Shown piece by piece: positions 1-8,700 of a DNA stretch of 64,000 nucleotides. The position numbers and the translations under genes were made by a program. The notes under the pieces were generated by a model. It was given only the letters and a program-made list of their open reading frames with translations, searched no databases and was not told the DNA's origin. The DNA is from Sphingobacterium sp. (GTDB taxonomy: Bacteria; Bacteroidota; Bacteroidia; Sphingobacteriales; Sphingobacteriaceae): NCBI GenBank assembly GCA_031286695.1, contig JAITTY010000017.1:124001-188000 (forward strand), given 5' to 3'. Within the stretch, counting starts at the first letter, position 1, and every line of letters begins with the position of its first letter.

Positions 1-705
1 CCAGGCAAAATCTTCGGCGCCACCAAATGGTGCCTGGGGGCTATAAAAGGCTTGGTCCTTCAATAGGTCTACCGGCTCACCAACTTTACCATCAATAAAA
101 CTCGCCACAAAAGGATGACTGAACTTACCATCATTGAAGGTATCCCAGTGCCTATAATCTAAGTTGTCATAGATATAAGCGTCTGACTTTGGCAATTCGG
201 GATATTTATCTGTGCTGTGGTATTTTTTTACAAGAACAGACTGACTGAAGAGTATTTGTTTTCCATCAGGCGAAAATTTGACATTTTCTAAGGCGATATC
301 GCCATTTGTCAATTGAAGTGCTTCACCCTTAGATAGGTTCTTCTTCCATAACTGCCCTTTTAGTAAATAAATTACGTCGCCGTTGGGTTCGATCTGAACG
401 ACTGTTTCACCACCTTTTTGATCGGTGAACTGATGGTTGGTGCCATTGGCCAGTGAAATCGTATATAGATTTTTTTCACTTGAATTGCTTTCCAAATTAT
501 AATTGGAAACGCCATATACCAATGTTTTGCCATCTGCAGAAAGTCCTTCGGCCGAAACACGACCAAGATCCCAAAGTGTACTTGGGTTGATCGGTTGTGG
601 CGATTCCGACACTAATTTAAAATTGCTTTTTCCACCTTTGCTTTCTTGCGCATTGCTTAGGTTACACGCCATAATCGCTAATGTAAGTATTGTAAGTTTT
701 TTCAT
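1..705 (-). CDS. S9 family peptidase (prolyl oligopeptidase type), 3' end outside window
   Basis: Only the first 235 codons are present; the gene runs off the left edge. The protein starts with a Sec signal peptide (MKKLTILTLAIMACNLSNAQ) and continues with beta-propeller-like repeats, including the TolB/WD40-like phrase KFSPDGKQILFSQ. This is the N-terminal half typical of secreted dipeptidyl/acylaminoacyl peptidases of Bacteroidota. The catalytic alpha/beta-hydrolase half would lie beyond the edge, so the Ser-Asp-His triad cannot be checked. The family cleaves short peptides in the periplasm. The start is the ATG preceding the signal peptide. It lies downstream of creD but behind a terminator-like hairpin, so it is probably a separate transcript. 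Confidence 0.85.
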   Translation of the reverse strand, partial: MKKLTILTLAIMACNLSNAQESKGGKSNFKLVSESPQPINPSTLWDLGRVSAEGLSADGKTLVYGVSNYNLESNSSEKNLYTISLANGTNHQFTDQKGGETVVQIEPNGDVIYLLKGQLWKKNLSKGEALQLTNGDIALENVKFSPDGKQILFSQSVLVKKYHSTDKYPELPKSDAYIYDNLDYRHWDTFNDGKFSHPFVASFIDGKVGEPVDLLKDQAFYSPQAPFGGAEDFAW

Positions 706-780
706 CTGTTTAAACATATCTATGCCGCTGAAAAATTTCTTCGCAAGTTACAGAATTTGGTCATAAATGCTAAGGCAAGT

Positions 781-815
781 AGAAAAATAGCCATCTCTTT
801 CATTTAGAAATGGCT
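781..815 (-). terminator. Terminator after creD
   Basis: AGCCAT (789-794) pairs with ATGGCT (810-815), with further partial pairing inside. On the minus strand the stem is followed by ATTTTTC. It lies about 70 bases after the creD stop codon. Confidence 0.6.
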
Positions 816-886
816 TATTTCGGGTTGTAAATCCTTATTTTTTAAGTAATATCTGGATCAAGACCCAATAAAGTCGAAGATGTTGT

Positions 887-2356
887 CTATTGATCCACAT
901 GGCTATTGTCAAATTGATACCAGTTTATTTTTGTTGAAACGCGCATCAAAATCGCCAAAATGATAAAGATGCCAATTGTTCCGGCGATAAGGGAATAATC
1001 CCGAAGTTGCATAAGGATATAGATGAAGAGATAAAATAAAGCCAAAATTGAACTCAGCAACAGCGCCGATTTTTGGTCTTTGGTAATTGATTTAATGAAA
1101 CTGCCAATCAACAAAACTGTAGCCACGGAAGCTGTTAGGTAAGCTAGATTAAATCCAATATGCTCGGATAGCGCAAGTAGCAATGTATAGAAAAGAACCA
1201 TCGCTGCACCAATCAGAATATATTGAATGATATGGATTCGTTTTTTCTTGATCACCTCGGTGAATAGGAGCGAAGTAAAAGTCAGAATAATGACTAAAAT
1301 ACCATATTTGGCAACCCGTGTTGTTTTTTGATAATTGTTGATATCTGGTAAGAAGTTAATTGTAATCATGTCCGTATTATCCAATAGGTTATTTGCGGAG
1401 ACAACTGTAGCGGGGACGGTTTGTGCTGCTTTTTGCTCGTTGCCCTCATTTGCATTTTCGAGGTTGTTGTTATCGAACTGAAAGATTGGACGGGCATCGC
1501 CTGTCCATTGTTGAGGTAGCTTTCGACTGAAAGAAGGGATTTCCCAGGAAGCTGAAAAATTGGATGCTTCGGTATTACGTTTACTCGGTAAAAATGCACC
1601 AGTGAAACTTGGATTGGCCCAGTTACCCTTCGCCTGGATGTTTGTCTGGTCGCCCAGCGGGAGGAAATTTAATGATTTGGATCCTTTTAGATTTAGTTTT
1701 ATCTTGAAACGATTGTCCGTTTTCTGTGGATCCAAAGGTACAGGACAAACCAAATTTTGAGTAAATAATTTGAGATTATTAAAGTCTGGTTCGAAAGTCA
1801 GTTCATTGCCATCCCAATTCAAGGATGGGCGCTTACCTAAGCCTTTAAAATCCTGGATGCCGAAAATAAGCTTGCTGCCTTTCCAGTCAATTTGCTCATG
1901 CGGGATCTCGAGTTTTTCTAGTGATATTTTGTCAAAGGAACCTTCTAATGTCATGTTGCTGTTGTAAACTACGGCATTATAAATACCTCTTGAAAGATGT
2001 TGTGGCATTATATCGGTTGCGATATTGGACGTTTTGGGTAAGACAAATATCCATTTTAGCTCTTCTCTAAGGTTAGATTTTTCCGCTTTTTCGGCAGAAA
2101 GTGGGATAGTCTCGCGATAGGGGATAGCTAGCACAGGACTGGAGATAACCTGATCCTTCCCCCAGTTTAATGCAATTCCGCCAGAGACTTCCTGTTCCCT
2201 GTTTTTCCGTTCTTCGATTAAGTCACTTATTAATGAAAGCGGAATGAGCAATATTAAGGAAAGGAAGAAGATGATAAATAGCTTTAAGACAGTAGAATTG
2301 CTGACTTTGTCAAATAGCGTTGATTGCTCTATCGGTGATGAATTGTTATTGTCCAT
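887..2356 (-). CDS. creD: CreD family inner membrane protein
   Basis: A 489-residue membrane protein of the CreD (cell envelope integrity) family. One transmembrane helix lies near residues 25-47. A long, probably periplasmic, beta-rich domain follows (about 50-345), and then a cluster of five or six helices to the C-terminus. This is the family's usual architecture and length. In enterobacteria CreD belongs to the CreBC regulon and influences colicin tolerance and envelope integrity; its biochemical role is unknown. Here no CreBC pair is nearby. Instead creD starts 4 bases after the Coq4-like gene, so the two are co-transcribed and probably controlled by the winged-helix regulator encoded just upstream. 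Family call is confident; function is not. Confidence 0.88.
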   Translation of the reverse strand: MDNNNSSPIEQSTLFDKVSNSTVLKLFIIFFLSLILLIPLSLISDLIEERKNREQEVSGGIALNWGKDQVISSPVLAIPYRETIPLSAEKAEKSNLREELKWIFVLPKTSNIATDIMPQHLSRGIYNAVVYNSNMTLEGSFDKISLEKLEIPHEQIDWKGSKLIFGIQDFKGLGKRPSLNWDGNELTFEPDFNNLKLFTQNLVCPVPLDPQKTDNRFKIKLNLKGSKSLNFLPLGDQTNIQAKGNWANPSFTGAFLPSKRNTEASNFSASWEIPSFSRKLPQQWTGDARPIFQFDNNNLENANEGNEQKAAQTVPATVVSANNLLDNTDMITINFLPDINNYQKTTRVAKYGILVIILTFTSLLFTEVIKKKRIHIIQYILIGAAMVLFYTLLLALSEHIGFNLAYLTASVATVLLIGSFIKSITKDQKSALLLSSILALFYLFIYILMQLRDYSLIAGTIGIFIILAILMRVSTKINWYQFDNSHVDQ

Positions 2357-2360
2357 GATT

Positions 2361-2852
2361 TTAGCTGTTTAAGTTTATTTGAATATTTTTACTGTATAAG
2401 GCAATTTGAAGCTCTGTTAGCTGCCAATGCAAGATTTCTTTAAATTCTAAATGGTGAAAGCTTTGAAGCGATCGACCTTTCTGAAAATGCTTTTTGTAAT
2501 AGCCGAAATGTTCCGGAAATAAGATGCTGCCAATAAAAATCATGGCCATGAGATACAAGCTCATCTTTCCATTACCAAGCAGAAGGAATTGCATGGCAAT
2601 TTCATCTTGTATCTCTGTTCCGGTTTCAGTCAGGATATGAAAAACATCATGGTTTTCCAATTTTGGCATGACATCGAAACCTTTACTTTCATAAAAGAGT
2701 CCCAGGTTGTAGCCAATGCTTCCGATGGGGTAGGTCATGAAATCTGCTTTAGAAATTCCCCAAGCTTTTTTGTTCCATTTAAAGATGTTTGCATACACTT
2801 TGGAAGACCAATTGTAGAGGTGCAGCATCAGTCTCAGTCTAATTCCTTTCAT
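2361..2852 (-). CDS. Coq4-like protein
   Basis: A 163-residue protein. Residues 68-84 fit the Coq4 metal-binding signature HDxxHx11E exactly: H68, D69, H72, then E84 after eleven residues. Phrases such as HDVFHILTETG and FPEHFGYYKKHF also match the family. In mitochondria and proteobacteria Coq4 proteins act in ubiquinone biosynthesis. Bacteroidota are expected to make menaquinone, so the role here is uncertain; a scaffold or lipid-head-group role is only a guess. The gene is the first of a two-gene unit with creD (4-base gap). A perfect 19-bp palindrome lies 18 bases before its start codon. Weak hydrophobicity around residues 95-110 could allow membrane association. Confidence 0.75.
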   Translation of the reverse strand: MKGIRLRLMLHLYNWSSKVYANIFKWNKKAWGISKADFMTYPIGSIGYNLGLFYESKGFDVMPKLENHDVFHILTETGTEIQDEIAMQFLLLGNGKMSLYLMAMIFIGSILFPEHFGYYKKHFQKGRSLQSFHHLEFKEILHWQLTELQIALYSKNIQINLNS

Positions 2853-2869
2853 TTATTTGTTTTTAAAAG

Positions 2870-2888
2870 TACTTTGATTTTCAAAGTA
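2870..2888. promoter_or_regulatory. Palindromic operator before the Coq4-like/creD unit
   Basis: Perfect inverted repeat TACTTTGA-TTT-TCAAAGTA, 18 bases upstream of the Coq4-like start codon. The same 8-bp arms with a 3-bp spacer occur at 3820-3838. On the minus strand the outer arm with one more base reads TTACTTTG, one mismatch from the Bacteroidota -7 box TAnnTTTG, so a bound protein would block RNA polymerase. Likely ligand: the adjacent winged-helix regulator (inference). Confidence 0.7.
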
Positions 2889-2903
2889 AGTGGATAAAAA
2901 AAA

Positions 2904-3206
2904 TTATTTGTATTGCTGTTTTATTAAATTTTCAAGCGCAATAAGGTGGTTTTCAAATGCTTTTAGCCCTTTTGTTGTTCTTTTGTATCTGGTATTTGGC
3001 TTGCGGTCGACAAAGCTTTTTTCGACTATAATATATTCTTCCTTTTCCAGCGTTTTCAGATTGGAAGCAAGGTTACCATCGGTTACATCCAATAATTCTT
3101 TCAATGAATTGAAATCGTATTCTTCATTTGCGGCGAGAACACTCATAATCTGAAGGCGTACTCTGTTTTCAAATATTTTGTCATATAAAGAAAGATCTAA
3201 TTTCAC
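2904..3206 (-). CDS. Winged-helix transcriptional regulator
   Basis: A single-domain winged-helix protein of about 100 residues. A recognition-helix region (around FNSLKELLDVTDGNLASNLK) is followed by a basic wing (KSFVDRKPNTRYKRTTKG) and a C-terminal dimerisation helix. It resembles the small MarR/ArsR-like regulators (HTH_34 type) common in Bacteroidota. I chose the GTG at 3206 as start: it overlaps the TGA stop of the upstream membrane-protein gene (GTGA), and the protein then begins with the expected KLDLSLYDKIFENRVR. A longer in-frame reading exists but would run through the upstream gene. Two identical palindromes in front of this unit and the next suggest it regulates itself and the Coq4-like/creD pair. 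No effector domain is visible. Confidence 0.85.
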   Translation of the reverse strand: MKLDLSLYDKIFENRVRLQIMSVLAANEEYDFNSLKELLDVTDGNLASNLKTLEKEEYIIVEKSFVDRKPNTRYKRTTKGLKAFENHLIALENLIKQQYK

Positions 3207-3814
3207 GATTCGTACTTTTTGTAAACGATAAAACCATAGATGATGTGTAGCACACCAAAACCTAAACCCCATATTAGCAATCCTTTGTCTGGAAAACATA
3301 AAGCAATCAAACCTAGGCCGATTTCTAATATGCCGAGCCCTTTTGCTTCGGCAAAGGTATAGATGCTACCTGCAGTTAGCGCTAGCCCATAAAAGATAAG
3401 AAGCATAGCGGCAATCAGATGATAGTAGCCTTGGGCAAAAAATAACAACGATAGGATGCCACCTGTTAACAAGGGGATTGAAACTGCAAATAAAAGAGAT
3501 TTGCTGGTAATGTTCCAAATGGACTGTTTATTTTTTCTCGCTTTTTTGCGTGCCATCAGCCAGCCCGTGATCAGGGACGATAACAAGATAACGAGAGCGA
3601 TTGCCAAAAACAGCATAGGTCTATTCGAGTTTTCTCCCACGAAAGCGGTGACACTTTCGGGCTGCTTTATTACATAGTATGCCAATAGCGTTCCTACTAA
3701 AGCGTAGCAGCCCATGAGTACACCCGATAATCCGCTTATAGAAACAAATTTGGACGATTTCTCCATTAATGATCTGATCTGCCCAAGTTCTCTAAATAAA
3801 TCTTTCTGTTCCAT
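3203..3814 (-). CDS. Six-helix membrane protein of unknown function
   Basis: A 203-residue protein with a short soluble N-terminus (MEQKDLFRELGQIRSLMEKS) and about six hydrophobic segments, near residues 22-48, 65-87, 102-125, 130-150, 158-172 and 177-197. I do not recognise a named family. The ATG at 3814 is preferred over an in-frame ATG 54 bases upstream because the upstream stretch carries the palindromic operator and promoter. The gene is translationally coupled to the winged-helix regulator through a 4-base overlap. Small membrane proteins are often paired with such regulators and may sense or relay an envelope signal; that role is inference. Confidence 0.8.
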   Translation of the reverse strand: MEQKDLFRELGQIRSLMEKSSKFVSISGLSGVLMGCYALVGTLLAYYVIKQPESVTAFVGENSNRPMLFLAIALVILLSSLITGWLMARKKARKNKQSIWNITSKSLLFAVSIPLLTGGILSLLFFAQGYYHLIAAMLLIFYGLALTAGSIYTFAEAKGLGILEIGLGLIALCFPDKGLLIWGLGFGVLHIIYGFIVYKKYES

Positions 3815-3819
3815 AAAAG

Positions 3820-3862
3820 TACTTTGATATTCAAAGTAAATGAATAATAATGAATTATACAA
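3820..3862 (-). promoter_or_regulatory. Promoter with overlapping palindromic operator
   Basis: Minus-strand TTG (3862-3860), a 20-nt spacer, then TTACTTTG (3839-3832), one mismatch from the TAnnTTTG -7 box. The perfect palindrome TACTTTGA-TAT-TCAAAGTA (3820-3838) covers this -7 box and the expected start point, 5 bases before the membrane-protein ATG. This is the layout of a repressor operator. It is the twin of 2870-2888. Confidence 0.7.
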
Positions 3863-3910
3863 GTGCAAAAGAAAATATTGAAAAAAAGTAAAAAAAAGAG
3901 TAAAAAATAC

Positions 3911-3941
3911 TTGCAGGATATAGGTTTGGTTTCTATCTTTG
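3911..3941 (+). promoter_or_regulatory. Promoter of tRNA-Leu
   Basis: TTG (3911-3913), exactly 20 nt, then TATCTTTG (3934-3941), a perfect match to the Bacteroidota TAnnTTTG -7 element. The tRNA begins 22 bases downstream. Confidence 0.8.
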
Positions 3942-3963
3942 TGGCATCAAAAGAAATCCTAAT

Positions 3964-4045
3964 GCGGAAGTGGCGTAATTGGTAGCCGCACCAGACTTAG
4001 GATCTGGCGCCGCAAGGCGTGGGGGTTCGAGTCCCTTCTTCCGCA
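3964..4045 (+). tRNA. tRNA-Leu (anticodon TAG)
   Basis: An 82-base cloverleaf. The acceptor stem GCGGAAG (3964-3970) pairs with CTTCCGC, followed by discriminator A at 4045. The anticodon stem CCAGA/TCTGG encloses the loop CTTAGGA, giving anticodon TAG (leucine, CUN codons). GGTTCGAGTCC forms the T-arm, and a long variable region is present as expected for the leucine class. The 3' CCA is not encoded. A perfect promoter lies upstream and a strong hairpin terminator follows. Confidence 0.95.
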
Positions 4046-4053
4046 CTTGATGT

Positions 4054-4087
4054 CCTCCCGAACTTAAAACCTCGGGAGGATTTTTTT
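4054..4087 (+). terminator. Terminator after tRNA-Leu
   Basis: CCTCCCGA (4054-4061) pairs perfectly with TCGGGAGG (4072-4079), followed by A and seven T. It ends the tRNA transcript 27 bases before tig. Confidence 0.85.
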
Positions 4088-4113
4088 ATGAATGCGATAT
4101 AGCTAAAAAGAGT

Positions 4114-5439
4114 ATGAATATTTCACACGAGAATGTAGATGCAATCAATGCGGTAGTTAACGTCGCATTAGCACCTGAAGATTATAATCCTCAAGTCGAC
4201 AAAGAGATTAAAGCGCAAGCTAAAAAAGCAAAATTACCAGGTTTCCGTCCAGGTCAAGTTCCTGTGGGACATATCAGACGTACTTATGGTAAATCTATTT
4301 TATTTGATGAGATCAATAAATTAGTGAATGAGAAAATCACCAATTATATTGCTGAAAATAAATTAGAAGTTTTAGGTCAACCACTTCCTTTGGAAGATGA
4401 TGCACAATACAGTTGGGATTATAAAGACAATTTCAATTTCAAATATGAAATTGGTCTTGCACCTGCTTTTGAATTACCTTTTACTGCTGAGACAGAATTT
4501 ACTTCGTACGAAATCAAAGCTGATGAAGAGACATTGGCAGATCGTATCAAAAACTTGCGTCGTAGCTATGGAAAAATGACTAATCCAGAAGTATCTGAAG
4601 AAGGTGATGTATTGTATGCAACATTGAAGCAAGATAAAGAAGAAGGTCTAGAAAAAACAACTTCTATCCGTACAGATATCGTAGAAGATGCAAAGATCAA
4701 AAAATCATTGGTTGGTCTTAAAAAGGATGATGTTGTTAAGATTGATGTTAAGAAAGCATTCAAAACTGAAGATTTAGCACGTATCTTAGGCATCACTGAA
4801 GAAGAAGCAACTGCTTTAGACGTTACTAAATTTGAATTGACTGTTAAGAACATCAACCGTTTAGAGGAAGCTGATCTTAATCAAGAATTTTTCGATAAAT
4901 TATTCACAGAAGGTGAAGTAACAGAAGAAGCTCAATTCACAGAAAAAGTGAAGGAAGAAGTGGAGAACTTATTCAAGCAAAATTCAGATCAAAGATTACG
5001 TAATGATATGTATACTTTTGGTATGGAGAAGGTTGATGTATCTTTCCCGGAAGAATTCTTGAAAAGATGGTTGAAAGCAACTAACCCAAGCATTTCTGAA
5101 GAAGAATTGAACGAAGGTTTTGCCGATTTCTTGAACAACTTGAAATGGACGATCATCGAAAACCGCGTTGTTACTGAAAATGGTCTTGAAGTTAAATATG
5201 ATGAAGTTATCAATTTAGCAAAAGAACGTATCTACGCGCAAATCAAGATGTATAACATCAACGAAGAACCTTCTGATGAGCAGTTGAACCAATTTGCAAT
5301 TCAATTGTTGCAAGATAGAGAACAAGGTAACCGTTTGTTCGAAGAAGCTAAAGCTTTAAAAGTATTTGATCACTTGAAAGGTTTAGTGAAATTGAACGCT
5401 AGCGATATTGAATACAAAGAATTCGAGAAATTAGCATAA
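4114..5439 (+). CDS. tig: Trigger factor
   Basis: A 441-residue ribosome-associated chaperone that binds nascent chains at the exit tunnel (ribosomal protein L23). The ribosome-binding signature GFRPGQVP is at residues 43-50, inside an N-terminal domain of about 120 residues. A PPIase-like middle domain (roughly 150-245) and a helical, very acidic/basic C-terminal chaperone domain follow. Length is normal for the family. The gene lies alone between two clear terminators. No good promoter was found in the 26 bases after the tRNA terminator, so transcription may begin within the tRNA region or rely on read-through. Codon use is typical of a highly expressed gene (many GAA, AAA, CGT). Confidence 0.95.
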   Translation: MNISHENVDAINAVVNVALAPEDYNPQVDKEIKAQAKKAKLPGFRPGQVPVGHIRRTYGKSILFDEINKLVNEKITNYIAENKLEVLGQPLPLEDDAQYSWDYKDNFNFKYEIGLAPAFELPFTAETEFTSYEIKADEETLADRIKNLRRSYGKMTNPEVSEEGDVLYATLKQDKEEGLEKTTSIRTDIVEDAKIKKSLVGLKKDDVVKIDVKKAFKTEDLARILGITEEEATALDVTKFELTVKNINRLEEADLNQEFFDKLFTEGEVTEEAQFTEKVKEEVENLFKQNSDQRLRNDMYTFGMEKVDVSFPEEFLKRWLKATNPSISEEELNEGFADFLNNLKWTIIENRVVTENGLEVKYDEVINLAKERIYAQIKMYNINEEPSDEQLNQFAIQLLQDREQGNRLFEEAKALKVFDHLKGLVKLNASDIEYKEFEKLA

Positions 5440-5460
5440 GCTATTTTTAGATAAAAAGAG

Positions 5461-5492
5461 AGTCCCTTCAATCTATTTGGAGGGACTTTTTT
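5461..5492 (+). terminator. Terminator after tig
   Basis: AGTCCCT (5461-5467) pairs with AGGGACT (5481-5487), followed by a T-rich tail. Confidence 0.85.
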
Positions 5493-5624
5493 ATTTTCAG
5501 TGCAGCGCGTCGCGTGGTAGCAGCTTAGACACTATTCGTTTATTGTTGTTCAGATCATCCACAGATCGCCTGTGTTGGCCGTTATATGGAGCTGGAAAAA
5601 AGATCTACTGGTGGAATCGAAACG

Positions 5625-5734
5625 GACTCCCAAAATAGGGGCAATGCGGTTAGGATTAGAGGTAGACTGCCAAAATTGAAAGAGGTCTGCTTGAATTGGA
5701 AGAGGCCTGTTGAAATAGCAAATGGACTATTCGG
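5625..5734. repeat. Degenerate 20-bp tandem repeat tract
   Basis: In the 300-base gap between tig and the TamB-like gene, units begin in register at 5625, 5645 (weak), 5665, 5685, 5705 and 5725. Examples are GACTGCCAAAATTGAAAGAG and GTCTGCTTGAATTGGAAGAG, identical at 15 of 20 positions. The rough consensus is GnCTGnnnAAATnGnAAnnG. Twenty is not a multiple of three and no open reading frame spans it, so it is not a coding repeat. Nothing else was recognised in 5493-5624. Confidence 0.55.
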
Positions 5735-5739
5735 AAAGG

Positions 5740-8700
5740 TTAATTAACCTTGCTTTTCTTTGTATCGGTGGGGGTAGTAGGGATACTTTTCTTACCAAAT
5801 GGGAATAATCTTTTTAAGAACTCCGAGAACGTATTGAATTCCTGCCGATAGAGTAATCCAAAAGCGCTGATATATTCACCATCGTTGGGGCTGAGTAGAA
5901 AGTTGCGGGTATTGAGTCGATTGGAAGCACGTAAGACTAAGCGACCATCCTTTCGTAAATAAAACATGGCCTCGGCATCCGTTGAGACCCGATCTGAAAA
6001 TACATTCAAATCTGTTAGGGCCTGACTTCTTCGGTCGGAGATACCGCCTGTCAAAACAAGCCTATCGTTGAACAAGCGAAGCGAGGCTGATGCGTCGTTT
6101 AAAGATTTGATATTAATATCAAAGAAGTTGATGTTGAGCGACTGCGCGATGATGTTGTTGATCTGGTTGAATGCTATTTCAGTTCCTGCAGATAACAAGG
6201 TGTTATTCACTTCCTTTCCGAAGTCTGTCTGTGTACCAGGGGTAAAACTTCGTCTTACGATTAGACTAAGCGCTTGTTGATTGACATTGTTGGCATCTGA
6301 AAAGTATCCTTGTAGTTCATCTTTAACCCCGGGGTTTTGTGGAAAGTTGATATCGAATGTAATCTCAGGCTGACTTAATTGCCCTTTTAGAATCATGTCG
6401 GCCTGTGCTAATACACGTTCTGGGTTTTCTTCCCGCCCAGCTGCATTATACAAAGGGGCCAAGCTTGTTCGCTGTTGGTAGATGGCGTTGATATTGATAT
6501 TCGCTTCTGTCGGGTTTCCTGCCCAACGTACGGTACCGCCCTCTTTGAGATCAAAAATCTTATTGATGTAATCTTGGGCGGTGAAATTGAATTTTCCACT
6601 GTTTATGATAAAATCCCCAAACATTTCAAAATCGCCCAAAGAAGATATCCGCATGTTGAGATTGCTGTTTCCTCTTCCTGATAACTCGCCCATACTGGAA
6701 AATAGATTTATTTCTGCATTTGGGTTGATCAAAAGGTCCATATTCATCGTCAGACCATTGAAATCTCGTTTTTTAACGTTTTTCTTGGTTTTAGTTGAGT
6801 CTTTCTCAATAAAGTAGATAAAGTCGGTATCTGAGATTGTACTGGCGCTATTGAAGGGAATATTGATAATCGTATTTTCTTCGGATTTAGCACGTATATT
6901 GATGTTCATGGCGGAAGTTAATCCTTTGAACTGAAAGGTGCCCGAAGCGTAGGCAGTTCCGTAATATATATTATTATCTTTTATCGTGGTATTCAATACC
7001 ATGAAATTCTTGGTTTCTGCAGTTACATCGATATCGGGATCACTCAATTTGTTGAGATCTACAACGCCATCAATGGTTGCTACATTGTTTTTGGGATCGT
7101 ATACTTTTAGCCCTGTCAGAAAAATTCGGTTATTGGTAACCGAAATTTCGTCGGAAAGCCGGTAAGGCGTCTTTAGATAATTGATGACCATTGAGGCATT
7201 ATCCAGTTTACCGGAGCCCGTAATTTTGGGATGTAGGATATCGCCTTCAATATCGAGATCTGCGTTAACCTTCCCTTGAATATTCGACACTAAGCTTCGT
7301 AAAAATGGCTGGAAGACGAACACATCTGTATTTGCGAGTTTAGCTTTGAGATTAAGCTTATTATTTTCGCTTAAATGGTTATAGGAACCTTGCAACTGAA
7401 TCAATTTATTGCCCTCTTCTATCTTACTGTCCAGTTTGACCAATTGATTTTCGGGATCATAATTCGCATTCAGTGCTAGTGATCCGATCGGAATATTGTT
7501 ATACAGGATAGGTGATGTTTTTATGTTGGCCACAATAAAGGGGGCCTTGAAGACTGAGTTAACTTCGATGCTTCCGTTTAAATTTCCAGAAAGGTTAATG
7601 CCATGGGGTTTGGTGACCCCATTTAAGGACGTAAGATTAAAGTCCTGAAATTTGAGATTGATCTGATCGCTGACTTCGTTGGACAAGATGCCGTCGATAT
7701 GAACTTTTTGTTCGTCGTGACTCAGTGTCAGTTTTTCAAAGTACCATTTTCCTTTTGATATTTTCAACTGTGCATCATTATTGACAAGCCATCGTTCTTT
7801 ATTGATTAAGATATTCGATGGATAGAAATTGATATAGGCAGGTTGGGCATGGGCAAAGCGAATGACGCCATTAAGATCCAGGCTGTTACTTGCTTCCAGT
7901 TCCGACATTTTGATATTGAATTGTAAACTGTCGTTTGCTAAGGTATTCGAAATATTGACGTTTTTAATATAGGTACTGTCAGTAAAATTAATTCGGTCTA
8001 TGGAGGTTTGTAGTTCCATATTCTTCAAATTGGCATTTTGATCGACAATCAGGTGAGTTAGTCGAATGCCATTGTATTTGAATTCAGGTGCGTAAAAATT
8101 AAAACTAGCCGTTTGTTTTTCACTTTCAAATTTTGCATTGAGCGTTGCACCGCTGTCTAAAGCAATGTCCTTTCTAAAGAATGTCGCGATCGGTTTAAAA
8201 GAAGTTATATTAATATTCAGGTCAAAGTCCTGGCGGTTGAAAGTGTTTTTTTCGAACCCTATCGCTGGAGCGTAACGCATAGCTAACGCTTTAAAATAAG
8301 GAACTATCGTATTGAGGTCTATCCTACCTTTGAGATCAATATGTCCGATAGCCGACTGTAAGGTTAGGGAGCGTGCATTTTCATCTCCTTCGGCCAGAAA
8401 GTTGATGTTTCGGATGACAAATTGCCCTTTGGAGGAAGTGAAATTGACGCTATCTGATTTAAACTCGCCGGTAATATTATTGATATTGTCCCCAATTAAA
8501 CTGGTGTGAAATTTTGTGTTAATAATATTGATGGAATCCCCCTGAAAGAAGTTGAGTTTTTTTAGATTAGCTTGTTGGATATCAGCATCCAGGTGGTAGT
8601 TGGGTTTGACAGACCAATCGATATCTGTGGTAAACTGTAGTTTTAAATTTGGATCGTATATTTTCCCCGAGCCAAGAAATAACTGTTTATCTGTATTTCC

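Noticed and set aside
3207..3299. Longer winged-helix regulator starting inside the membrane-protein gene
   Set aside because: The extra residues have no homologous character; the GTG overlapping the upstream stop fits both the domain start and coupling.
5625..5734. CRISPR array
   Set aside because: Units drift throughout, with no constant repeat separated by unique spacers, and no cas gene is in the window.
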